Source of the DNA: Mucilaginibacter sp.
Lineage (GTDB): Bacteria; Bacteroidota; Bacteroidia; Sphingobacteriales; Sphingobacteriaceae
Reading direction: 5' to 3'
Length of the DNA: 64,000 nucleotides
Assembly (NCBI RefSeq): GCF_028288185.1
Contig: NZ_JAQBOF010000019.1
Location: 124,001-188,000, forward strand
Below, piece by piece: positions 37,210-43,779 of this stretch; position 1 is the stretch's first letter; every line of letters begins with the position of its first letter. A model generated the notes under the pieces. The model did not search any database, was not told where the DNA came from, and saw only the letters and a list, made by a program, of their open reading frames with translations. A program made the position numbers and the translations under genes.

Positions 37210-37239
37210 GTAAAGCCCCTGATGGGCAGGGGCCTTTAC
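37210..37239 (-). terminator. Intrinsic terminator of the tRNA-like RNA pair
   Basis: GTAAAG-CCCCTG and CAGGGG-(C)-CTTTAC arms with a 5-nt loop make a 12-bp stem with one bulge. On the minus strand it is followed by TTGTTTTATA. It lies 33 nt beyond the second tRNA-like RNA and before the start of the next minus-strand gene. Confidence 0.8.
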
Positions 37240-37271
37240 TAACCAATTATAAACCTAAATTATGAGAAGAG

Positions 37272-37386
37272 CTGTAGGAGAAGGAGTCGAACCTCCACAG
37301 AGTGGTTATTCTTATTGCTAAGAGTTTCCCATGATCTCCGCCACCGCGACGAGGAGGTGTGTCTGCCAAAATTTCACCATCCTACA
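37272..37386 (-). ncRNA. tRNA-like RNA, second copy of a tandem pair (long structured variable arm)
   Basis: 115 nt including a G discriminator; no CCA is encoded. The acceptor stem is a perfect 7 bp (TGTAGGA/TCCTACA). A GTG/CAC D-stem has a Leu-type loop (AAATTTTGGCAGA) that keeps the GG pair. The T-arm is GGAGG-TTCGACT-CCTTC with the normal 7-nt loop. If the Leu template is followed, the anticodon stem is CCTCC/GGTGG with a central T-T mismatch and the loop is TCGTCGC (C at position 33, triplet GTC). The variable region is 44 nt and contains AGA/TCT, TGG/CCA and TCTTA-GCAA-TAAGA helices. It is far longer than in normal class II tRNA and I do not recognise it. Decoding is doubtful; charging is possible. 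Confidence 0.7.
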
Positions 37387-37418
37387 ATATTTATTAATTA
37401 ATTCACGCCAGTGAATTG

Positions 37419-37530
37419 CTGTTGGGGAAGGATTCGAACCTCCACAGAGTAGTTAGCCCGCTTCGGGTTTCCTATGGTCTCTACCACCGGGACAAGGAGG
37501 TGTGTCTGCCAAAAATTTCACCACCCAACA
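37419..37530 (-). ncRNA. tRNA-like RNA, first copy of a tandem pair (long structured variable arm)
   Basis: 112 nt including a G discriminator; no CCA is encoded. Acceptor stem TGTTGGG/CCCAACA (7 bp), GTG/CAC D-stem with AAATTTTTGGCAGA loop, T-arm GGAGG-TTCGAAT-CCTTC. Relative to the second copy, two acceptor pairs differ and both changes are compensated (A-T to T-A, A-T to G-C). The variable region is 40 nt with TAG/CTA in place of TGG/CCA and CCCG-AAG-CGGG in place of TCTTA-GCAA-TAAGA. The anticodon-like loop is TTGTCCC on the same T-T mismatched stem. A small AATTCAC/GTGAATT hairpin (37400-37417) separates the two copies. A promoter lies upstream at 37589-37620. Confidence 0.7.
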
Positions 37531-37588
37531 TTATGTGATGTTATTTATTTTAAAGAACGATTAAGCTTTTAGGTCCAATTGCTTGTTA

Positions 37589-37620
37589 CAAACATAACAG
37601 ACTTAGCAATTCCTTGCAAA
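37589..37620 (-). promoter_or_regulatory. Bacteroidota-type promoter for the tRNA-like pair
   Basis: On the minus strand, TTTG (37620-37617) is followed after 20 nt by TATGTTTG (37596-37589), a full match to the primary sigma consensus TTTG-N19/20-TAnnTTTG known from Bacteroides and Flavobacterium. Transcription would start near 37582, about 50 nt ahead of the first tRNA-like RNA. Confidence 0.65.
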
Positions 37621-37693
37621 TATTTCAACAAAAATATTTTATTTTTATTCAAATTATAATTATACTTGTATTTCAATAAAGATATTCAAATTT

Positions 37694-38170
37694 ATGTCCC
37701 ACAGAAAAGCTCAAAATTTAGAAATTGATAATCTGGATATTCAGATTTTATCAATATTGATGAAAAACGCCACTACCCCCTACACGGAAATCGCTAAAGA
37801 ATTGATCGTTTCCGGCGGAACAATACACGTGCGGATGAAAAAGTTGGAAGAAATGGGTGTAATTAAAGGTGCCAGTTTAGAGGTCGACCCACAAAAACTG
37901 GGTTATGACATTACCGCGTTCCTGGGTATATTTTTAGAGAAAGGCTCGCAGTATAATGATGCCGTTAAACAGCTAAAAACCGTTAAGGAGATAGTTGAAC
38001 TGCATTATACAACGGGCAGCTATAGCATTTTCGCTAAAATTATTTGCCATGATACCACCCACTTGCGCGAGGTATTGAACGAGCAGATACAAGGCGTAAA
38101 AGGCATACAACGTACAGAAACATTTATATCGCTTGAAGAAAGCATCAGGAGACAGATAACTTTGGAGTAA
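37694..38170 (+). CDS. Lrp/AsnC family transcriptional regulator
   Basis: 158 aa. N-terminal helix-turn-helix at about residues 13-62 (NLDIQILSILMKNATTPYTE and GGTIHVRMKKLEEMGVIKG), then the RAM/AsnC ligand-binding alpha-beta domain with FLGIFLEKG and the YSIFAKIICHD strand pair. Members form octamers and respond to amino acids or related small molecules. It is divergent from the tRNA-like unit, with 163 bp between them that hold the latter's promoter, so it may regulate that unit; this is inference. Confidence 0.92.
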   Translation: MSHRKAQNLEIDNLDIQILSILMKNATTPYTEIAKELIVSGGTIHVRMKKLEEMGVIKGASLEVDPQKLGYDITAFLGIFLEKGSQYNDAVKQLKTVKEIVELHYTTGSYSIFAKIICHDTTHLREVLNEQIQGVKGIQRTETFISLEESIRRQITLE

Positions 38171-38201
38171 TCCTTACTTAATACTTTATTATATACTACA
38201 T

Positions 38202-38238
38202 AAGACTTACGAAGTTTAAAAACTTCGTAAGTCTTTTT
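38202..38238 (+). terminator. Bidirectional intrinsic terminator (lrp-like gene and gltX)
   Basis: Near-perfect stem AAGACTTACGAAGTTT/AACTTCGTAAGTCTT followed by TTTTTATTT, between the convergent regulator and gltX genes. On the minus strand it is 27 nt past the gltX stop codon. Confidence 0.9.
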
Positions 38239-38264
38239 ATTTATAAGGGGGATTGTCGTAGTAA

Positions 38265-39767
38265 TTAGGCCGTGAACTCGATTAGAGCCTTCTCCACCCT
38301 ATCAATAGTTTCATCCTTACCCAACAACGCCGCTATATCAAAAACATGCGGACCAAACTTACCGCCAACCAGCATAATGCGGAACGGCAGCATCACATCG
38401 CCGGTTTTTAAACCTTTTTCTTCGGCTAATGCTTTAAATGAAGCTTCAAAATCGGCGGCTATCAATTTTTCTGTTGATTTTAACTGTTCTATTATCGCTT
38501 TAAAGAAATCTGTTTTCTCATTCGTCCATTTTGGTTTAACGGCGTTGAGGTCATACCCGGCAGGGGTTTGAAAAAAGTATGCCGACTGCTGATAAAAATC
38601 AGGCAGTAAAGTACAGCGGTCTTTTATCAATTCAATTATAGTTAATAGATAGGTATCGTCTTCAACAATAATACCTTTGTCGGTAAGCACCTTTTTAACT
38701 TCAACCTTTAACCTTTCGGCTTTTACCTTCTTTATCCATTCTGCATTGAACCATTTAGCTTTTTCAAAATCAAAACGGGCGCCTGCCTTGCTGATCCGGT
38801 CTATAGAGAATTTCGTAACCAGTTCATCCAATGTAAAAATTTCGTGCCCTGATCCATCATTCCAGCCCAACGTAGCCAGGAAATTAACAAAAGCTTCGGG
38901 CAGGAAACCCATACCGCTAAAACCTTCGGTACCTTCCCAATCTAACGCAAACACCGGGAAACCCAGGCGCGCTCCATCGCGCTTGCTTAGTTTGCCGTGG
39001 CCATCGGGTTTTAATATTAATGGTAAGTGAGCCCATTGCGGCATATCGGCTTTCCATCCCAGGTAATCCCATAATAATAAATGTATGGGTGCTGATGGCA
39101 GCCACTCCTCGCCCCTAAAGGCGTGCGATATCTTCATTAAATAATCATCAACCACAACCGCTAAATGATAGGTTGGCATTCCATCGGCTTTTAATAAAAC
39201 CTTATCGTCAATCGTGTTAGTTTCAAAACTAACGCGGCCGCGTATCATATCTGTAAAGCTAACCGTTTGGTCGGCAGGTATTTTTATGCGGATGACATGC
39301 GGGGTATGATCAGCCAATAATTGGTCAACCAAATGCTGCGGTAATGATAGAGAGTTACGCAAACCATCCCTATAAACCTGCCCGTATTGAAAGTTAGGGA
39401 TCTCCTTACGGTTCTTATCCAGTTCTTCGGCAGTATCAAAAGCATAATAGGCATGGCCCTGCATTACCAGGCGCTCGGCGTATTCTCGGTATAGCGTTTT
39501 ACGCTCGCTTTGGCGGTATGGCGCATATTGACCCGGCGTAACCGGGCTTTCATCGGGCGTAATACCGCACCAGTTTAAGCAATCAATAATATATTGTTCG
39601 GCACCTTCTACGTAGCGGTTTTGATCGGTATCTTCTATGCGTAAAACAAAATCGCCGTTATGTTTTTTGGCGAAAAGGTAATTAAACAAAGCAGTACGTA
39701 CGCCGCCCAAATGTAAACCACCCGTAGGGCTGGGTGCAAATCTTACTCTAACTCTTTTATCTGACAT
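38265..39767 (-). CDS. gltX: Glutamate--tRNA ligase
   Basis: 500 aa from the ATG at 39767; a 25-residue upstream extension of the frame is non-homologous. Class I synthetase that charges tRNA-Glu. The HIGH-type motif is FAPSPTGGLHLGGVRTALFN at the start; the KMSKS-type motif is GKLSKRDGA near residue 255. The Zn-less Bacteroidota form is followed by the helical anticodon-binding domain. A glnS gene is also present in the window (55600), so a non-discriminating GltX is not required for Gln-tRNA. Confidence 0.96.
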   Translation of the reverse strand: MSDKRVRVRFAPSPTGGLHLGGVRTALFNYLFAKKHNGDFVLRIEDTDQNRYVEGAEQYIIDCLNWCGITPDESPVTPGQYAPYRQSERKTLYREYAERLVMQGHAYYAFDTAEELDKNRKEIPNFQYGQVYRDGLRNSLSLPQHLVDQLLADHTPHVIRIKIPADQTVSFTDMIRGRVSFETNTIDDKVLLKADGMPTYHLAVVVDDYLMKISHAFRGEEWLPSAPIHLLLWDYLGWKADMPQWAHLPLILKPDGHGKLSKRDGARLGFPVFALDWEGTEGFSGMGFLPEAFVNFLATLGWNDGSGHEIFTLDELVTKFSIDRISKAGARFDFEKAKWFNAEWIKKVKAERLKVEVKKVLTDKGIIVEDDTYLLTIIELIKDRCTLLPDFYQQSAYFFQTPAGYDLNAVKPKWTNEKTDFFKAIIEQLKSTEKLIAADFEASFKALAEEKGLKTGDVMLPFRIMLVGGKFGPHVFDIAALLGKDETIDRVEKALIEFTA

Positions 39768-39837
39768 TATGGGGCAAAGATAATTTTTTAGTCGGGAAGT
39801 CTGAATGTTGGAAAGTCGGGATGATGTAAAGTTTAGC

Positions 39838-39960
39838 CTCACCTCAGCCCCTCTCCTTTGGAGAGGGGCTTTAAAGCGTTAATTTTAACACCTTGCATTC
39901 GAAGTCCTCTCCTTTGGAGAGGATTTAGGTGAGGCTATTAGAAGGATTTAGGTGAGGCCA
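39838..39960. repeat. CCTCACCT/AGGTGAGG paired repeat with CTCTCCTTTGGAGAG palindromes
   Basis: Starts GCCTCACCTCAGCCCCTCTC and ends ATTTAGGTGAGGC. Two CTCTCCTTTGGAGAGG palindromes lie inside, and the closing AAGGATTTAGGTGAGGC unit is present twice in tandem. It is between gltX and the histidine kinase gene. Confidence 0.75.
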
Positions 39961-40006
39961 AATAAATTATAAGATACAAACCTATTTTACGTTATTTGAA
40001 ACTGAT

Positions 40007-41221
40007 ATGATAAACGCCTACCAAAATAAAAGACTTTGGAAATATATACTGCTTGCCTTTGCAGTAATTATAGCCAGCGGGTCTTTATTTTATACTAATT
40101 ATTTGGCGCGTAATATTGCCAGGTCTGAGCGTACACGCGCGCAGGTTTGGGCAATGAGTATCAAGCAGGTAATATCTGCCGATGATAATGACTTTTTGCC
40201 TTATGTTTTTGCCGTTAGGGACAGTTCTTTGGTACCTGCAATTGTTACTGATGAGAAAGGCGATTTTCAATTCTCAAAAGGATTGGATACTACCAAAACA
40301 TTTATCCCCCCGGTGCCTGATGCTGTAAAGGATAAAAATGCCCCTAATTATGACCCTGATTATTTTAAGGCCGAGCTGGCTACTATGAAACACCAGCATG
40401 AGCCTATAAAAATAATTTTACCCAGGGGATATTGGCTTATATATTATAAAGACTCGCCATTATTAAGCCAGTTAAAGCTGTTCCCTTATGTACAGCTTTC
40501 GGTTATCTCGGTTTTCTTGTTATTGGCATATACGGCCTTTAACTCATCACGAAAATCTGAACAGAACCAGGTTTGGGTAGGTTTGGCTAAAGAAACCGCG
40601 CACCAACTAGGTACGCCCATATCATCATTAATGGCGTGGATTGAATTGATAAAAGATAAATTTAATGCCGAGGATGACCCGCTGATTGCCGAAATGGAAA
40701 ATGATGTACAGCGGCTGGAAATAGTGGCCGATCGTTTCTCGAAAATAGGCTCGAAACCAAAGTTGGAAGAGACCTCTGTTTTTGATGTGATTGAAGATTT
40801 TGTAAACTATTTTAAAGTGAGGGTTAGCAATAATATCAGCTTTGAAATAACCGGCGACCACGATCTGGTAGCAGGGTTAAACATACCACTGTTTGATTGG
40901 GTAATAGAAAATTTATTAAAAAATGCTGTAAACGCCATCGAAGGCAAGGGCAGCATTAGAGTAAATATAGGCACCAATAAAGCGAAGGACCATATAGTGA
41001 TAGATGTGATTGATACGGGTAAAGGTATCCCCAAATCTAAATTTATAACTGTGTTTCAACCGGGATATACCACGCGTAAACGTGGCTGGGGCCTGGGCTT
41101 ATCATTAACCAAACGCATTGTTGAAAATTACCATAACGGACACATCGTTGTGCGCGACTCTGAATTAGGGAAAGGCACTACCTTTAGGATAACATTAAAA
41201 AATATACGCTACAATGGATAG
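40007..41221 (+). CDS. Sensor histidine kinase
   Basis: 404 aa. Two membrane segments (about residues 11-30 and 160-182) enclose a periplasmic region of 130 residues. Phospho-acceptor His199 is in AKETAHQLGTPISSLMAWIE, the HisKA variant in which Gln follows the His. N box VIENLLKNAVNAIEG, G1 DTGKGIPKS and G2 GWGLGLSLTKRIVE follow. No response regulator is adjacent; the gene overlaps the following DinB gene by 8 nt. The cognate regulator must be encoded elsewhere. Confidence 0.92.
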   Translation: MINAYQNKRLWKYILLAFAVIIASGSLFYTNYLARNIARSERTRAQVWAMSIKQVISADDNDFLPYVFAVRDSSLVPAIVTDEKGDFQFSKGLDTTKTFIPPVPDAVKDKNAPNYDPDYFKAELATMKHQHEPIKIILPRGYWLIYYKDSPLLSQLKLFPYVQLSVISVFLLLAYTAFNSSRKSEQNQVWVGLAKETAHQLGTPISSLMAWIELIKDKFNAEDDPLIAEMENDVQRLEIVADRFSKIGSKPKLEETSVFDVIEDFVNYFKVRVSNNISFEITGDHDLVAGLNIPLFDWVIENLLKNAVNAIEGKGSIRVNIGTNKAKDHIVIDVIDTGKGIPKSKFITVFQPGYTTRKRGWGLGLSLTKRIVENYHNGHIVVRDSELGKGTTFRITLKNIRYNG

Positions 41222-41720
41222 ACCAAAAACCGAAGATTACGCGCCATTTTATGGCAAATACATTGCCCTTGTTAATGACGAACCTGTTTTAAACACGCTG
41301 GAAAAACTAAAAGACAGCACTTTTTATTTTTTTAACATGTTGACTGATGAGCAGGCCAACTATGCCTACGCCGAAGGTAAATGGACCATTAAAGAAGTGG
41401 CCGGCCATTTAACAGATGCCGAGCGTACGTTTGCTTACCGCGTACTAGCCTTTTCGCGCGGGCAGGAAGAGTTGCCGGGTTTTGATGAAAATACTTATGT
41501 AGAGCGGTCAAACTTTAACAGCCGTACCCTACAAGATCTGGCTGCCGAGTTTAAAACGGTTAGAGAAGCTAACCTATACATGCTGCGTGCCTTAACCCCT
41601 GACCAATTAGCCGCCACTGGTATTGCCAATGGCAGCAAAATAGCGGTAAACACTATCATTTATATAATGGCCGGCCATGAGCTGCACCATTTAAATATTT
41701 TGAAGGAAAGATATTTTTAA
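41214..41720 (+). CDS. DinB family protein
   Basis: 168 aa four-helix bundle of the DinB/YfiT superfamily. The three metal-binding histidines are present: His65 (KEVAGHLTDAER), His155 and His159 (MAGHELHHLNILKERY). Members are putative metal-dependent hydrolases or bacillithiol-type transferases; the reaction here is unknown. It overlaps the histidine kinase gene by 8 nt, so it is translated from the same transcript. Confidence 0.9.
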   Translation: MDRPKTEDYAPFYGKYIALVNDEPVLNTLEKLKDSTFYFFNMLTDEQANYAYAEGKWTIKEVAGHLTDAERTFAYRVLAFSRGQEELPGFDENTYVERSNFNSRTLQDLAAEFKTVREANLYMLRALTPDQLAATGIANGSKIAVNTIIYIMAGHELHHLNILKERYF

Positions 41721-41786
41721 GGTAAAAGGTTGAAAGGCGAAAGGTAAAAGATTTTTGCGCCCTTTTACATTACAGCCTTTTACCTT
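41719..41786. repeat. AAAGGTAAAAGG/CCTTTTACCTTT word-type inverted repeat
   Basis: GGTAAAAGGTTGAAAGGCG and AAAGGTAAAAG on the left; CCTTTTACATTACAGCC and CCTTTTACCTTTTTC on the right. It starts at the stop codon of the DinB gene and lies between convergent genes, where it could also act as a terminator. Confidence 0.65.
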
Positions 41787-41792
41787 TTTCAA

Positions 41793-42167
41793 TTATTCTT
41801 CTTCACGCTTTTTAGTATCTTTCTTTTCTATCAGATAAGCTACAAATAGGCCTGTTCCGCCAAATATGGCTATTAAAGAAAAATACAATCCTGCAATAAT
41901 GTCTTGGGTTTTTGAAGTCGGCATACTATAATCCAATAAAAAAGCCAGAAACAAACCCACGCCGGCACCTATTAACAGCAAACCCCAGGTAAGCACATAA
42001 TTACGGTTTATTGGTTTAGCTTCTTTATTGCTGCGTGGGTCCATGCCGCGCTCTATCATGGCCATTTTTTCGCGGTTATACAGGTAAAAAATACCAAACA
42101 CCATTGCAAACATAGCTGTGGTTACCACCATTGGTATAAGTAACGCCATTTGTTGTGTACTCATCAT
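41793..42167 (-). CDS. DUF6249-like membrane protein
   Basis: 124 aa. Three hydrophobic segments (about residues 8-28, 57-78 and 90-112). The cytosolic loop after the first has YNREKMAMIERGMDP, a hallmark of the DUF6249 family found in Bacteroidota and often encoded next to ECF sigma factor genes, as here. The C-terminus is charged (KKDTKKREEE). Function unknown. It is divergent from the sigma factor gene. Confidence 0.8.
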   Translation of the reverse strand: MMSTQQMALLIPMVVTTAMFAMVFGIFYLYNREKMAMIERGMDPRSNKEAKPINRNYVLTWGLLLIGAGVGLFLAFLLDYSMPTSKTQDIIAGLYFSLIAIFGGTGLFVAYLIEKKDTKKREEE

Positions 42168-42270
42168 ATTTAAATTTTAAAGGTTAATTTTTTCTGTTTC
42201 ATTACACCATAATTGGTGTATTTGTAAGCTATGACTACATAATTTTAAATGAGGTTACACCATATTTTAA

Positions 42271-42395
42271 AAAAGTTAGCAGTTCTTGGTATGCAGTTGG
42301 CAGTGCTGTGTATTTACGCTATCTTTATTAAAAGCTGGGGGTTATGTTATATAGTATGGTCTTGCCAACTGCCCGCTAAGAACTGCAAACTAAAA
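42271..42395. repeat. AGTTGGC/GCAAACT-type inverted repeat, copy 2
   Basis: AGTTAGCAGTTCTTGGTATG and GCAGTTGGCAGT on the left are matched by TTGCCAACTGCCCGC and AAGAACTGCAAACT on the right. Same word design as 4097-4206. It lies in the promoter region between the DUF6249-like gene and the sigma factor gene. Confidence 0.7.
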
Positions 42396-42440
42396 AAAGT
42401 TGTAACCTAACCAGAAGACATGTAGTCAGAGAGCATATAA

Positions 42441-43025
42441 ATGATGCAGAGCAAGCTTTCGGATATTGAATTGATTAAACTATCTCTTAAGGGGAACCAA
42501 TCCGCCTATGCCGATCTGGTAAGGCTTCATCAGCGTTTTGTGTTTACACTGGCTATGCGTTTTACCAAGAGCCGCGAAGATGCGGAAGAAGTAGCACAGG
42601 ATTGTTTTGTTAAAGCCTTTCGTTCTTTAGAGTCATTTAAACAGGAGTCGAAATTTAGCACCTGGTTATATAGTATTGTATATACCACGGCCATGACATC
42701 GCTGCGCAAAAAAAGACTGGATACTTCATCAATTGATGATGAGGAAACATATATACAAATAGAAAACGTATCGTCAGGTTATGATACTGATAATATTGAG
42801 AACAAGTCGAGATCATTTTACCTTAACCAGGCTATTGAACAGTTAACACCTGATGATGCTACTATAATTACGTTATTTTACAAAGGCGAACAATCTTTAG
42901 AAGAGATTGCACAAGCCCTGGGTATTGAAGCTAATAGCGTAAAAGTTAAACTATTTAGGGCGCGCCAGCGTTTGAAAGAAAGGCTGGAGCACAATTTAAA
43001 AAATGAGGTGAAAGAATTGATATGA
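42441..43025 (+). CDS. ECF RNA polymerase sigma factor
   Basis: 194 aa. Region 2 is at about residues 22-90 (FVFTLAMRFTKSREDAEEVA and QESKFSTWLYSIVYTTAM) and region 4 at about 130-180 (EQSLEEIAQALGIEANSVKV). It would direct RNA polymerase to a small regulon. It overlaps the next gene, a probable anti-sigma factor, by 4 nt. An in-frame ATG pair starts the gene. The stress or signal is unknown. Confidence 0.93.
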   Translation: MMQSKLSDIELIKLSLKGNQSAYADLVRLHQRFVFTLAMRFTKSREDAEEVAQDCFVKAFRSLESFKQESKFSTWLYSIVYTTAMTSLRKKRLDTSSIDDEETYIQIENVSSGYDTDNIENKSRSFYLNQAIEQLTPDDATIITLFYKGEQSLEEIAQALGIEANSVKVKLFRARQRLKERLEHNLKNEVKELI

Positions 43026-43528
43026 ACACCATGGAAGAAAAACTCTGGAACTATATTGATGGAACCTGCACACCAGTTGAACAGGATGCCATTGCCAGGC
43101 TTATTGAGCAGGATGAAGTGTACGCCAAAAAATATCAGGAACTGCTGGCGCTTAATCAGGAGCTTGCAGCCATAGAACTGGATGAACCGCCTATGGCCTT
43201 TACCTATAATGTAATGGAAGCCATACGCGCCGAAAACGCGATGCAACCCCTTAAGACCGCCATTGATAAACGGATCATTTTGGGCATATCTATTTTCTTT
43301 GTGTTCACTATACTGGCATTATTGGTATTTTCATTTGCCAATATCAATATTTCAGATATTCATGTAAGTACTGCTGACATCAAGTTGCCGGCTAATGTAA
43401 AACTACCCAGCACCAACAGCCTTTTTAACGGACCATTTTTAAAATGGTTTTTGATATTTGATGTAGTACTTGCCTTATTTTTAACAGATGCCTACCTGCG
43501 CAGAAAAAAAACAGCAAAACAAGTATAA
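43022..43528 (+). CDS. Probable anti-sigma factor
   Basis: 168 aa. N-terminal cytosolic part (residues 1-75) with LWNYIDGTCTPVEQDAIAR, resembling the helical zinc-finger-less anti-sigma domain of Bacteroidota; then two hydrophobic segments (about 84-108 and 140-158) with a short periplasmic loop. Encoded directly after the ECF sigma gene with a 4-nt overlap, the usual arrangement for a sigma/anti-sigma pair. No HxxxCxxC zinc motif is seen. Confidence 0.75.
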   Translation: MNTMEEKLWNYIDGTCTPVEQDAIARLIEQDEVYAKKYQELLALNQELAAIELDEPPMAFTYNVMEAIRAENAMQPLKTAIDKRIILGISIFFVFTILALLVFSFANINISDIHVSTADIKLPANVKLPSTNSLFNGPFLKWFLIFDVVLALFLTDAYLRRKKTAKQV

Positions 43529-43529
43529 G

Positions 43530-43550
43530 TGTTGTACAGTCTGTACAACA
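43530..43550. repeat. TGTTGTACA/TGTACAACA perfect dyad
   Basis: Two 9-bp arms with a 3-nt centre, starting just after the anti-sigma factor stop codon. A related TTGTACAA occurs at 43688-43695 and a second dyad TGACCA/TGGTCA at 43562-43579. No T run follows the dyad, so an operator or RNA structure is more likely than a terminator. Confidence 0.6.
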
Positions 43551-43747
43551 AAACCGACAAGTGACCATACAACTGGTCAGTTTACAGGTAATTATGTAAT
43601 CTGAATATCAACTTTTGCATAGTGTTAAAGTAACACTAATAGTATAATCAAAAAAAAATATAGAGCCAGCTATTTTTGGTATAGTAATTGTACAACCTTA
43701 CATGAACTGGTAAACTTACCGGTTTAATTGTGATAAGGTTTAGGTTG

Positions 43748-43779
43748 AAAGTCCCCCGGAGCAAGTCTAGGGGGCTTTT
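43748..43779 (+). terminator. Intrinsic terminator before the serine hydrolase 3' end
   Basis: AAAGTCCCCC/GGGGGCTTT stem with a 12-nt loop followed on the plus strand by TATTTTTT. It is about 220 nt past the anti-sigma factor gene and can also serve an unannotated RNA in this gap. Confidence 0.75.

Noticed and set aside
37272-37386. Interpretation as an ordinary tRNA-Asp (GTC) or tRNA-Leu
   Set aside because: The GTC triplet sits in a loop on a mismatched stem, one copy lacks U33, and the variable region is 40-44 nt. The D-arm is Leu-like but no Leu anticodon is present.
37272-37386. Interpretation as a tRNA with an intron in the anticodon loop
   Set aside because: The extra sequence lies after the anticodon-like stem, in the variable region, and is self-paired. 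No group I core elements are visible.
38265-39842. N-terminal extension of gltX to 39842
   Set aside because: The family begins a few residues before the FAPSPTG motif; the extra 25 codons run toward the 39838 repeat and have no match to the family.
43530-43550. Perfect dyad read as the terminator of the sigma/anti-sigma operon
   Set aside because: It is followed by AAAAC rather than a T run; a better terminator is at 43748-43779.
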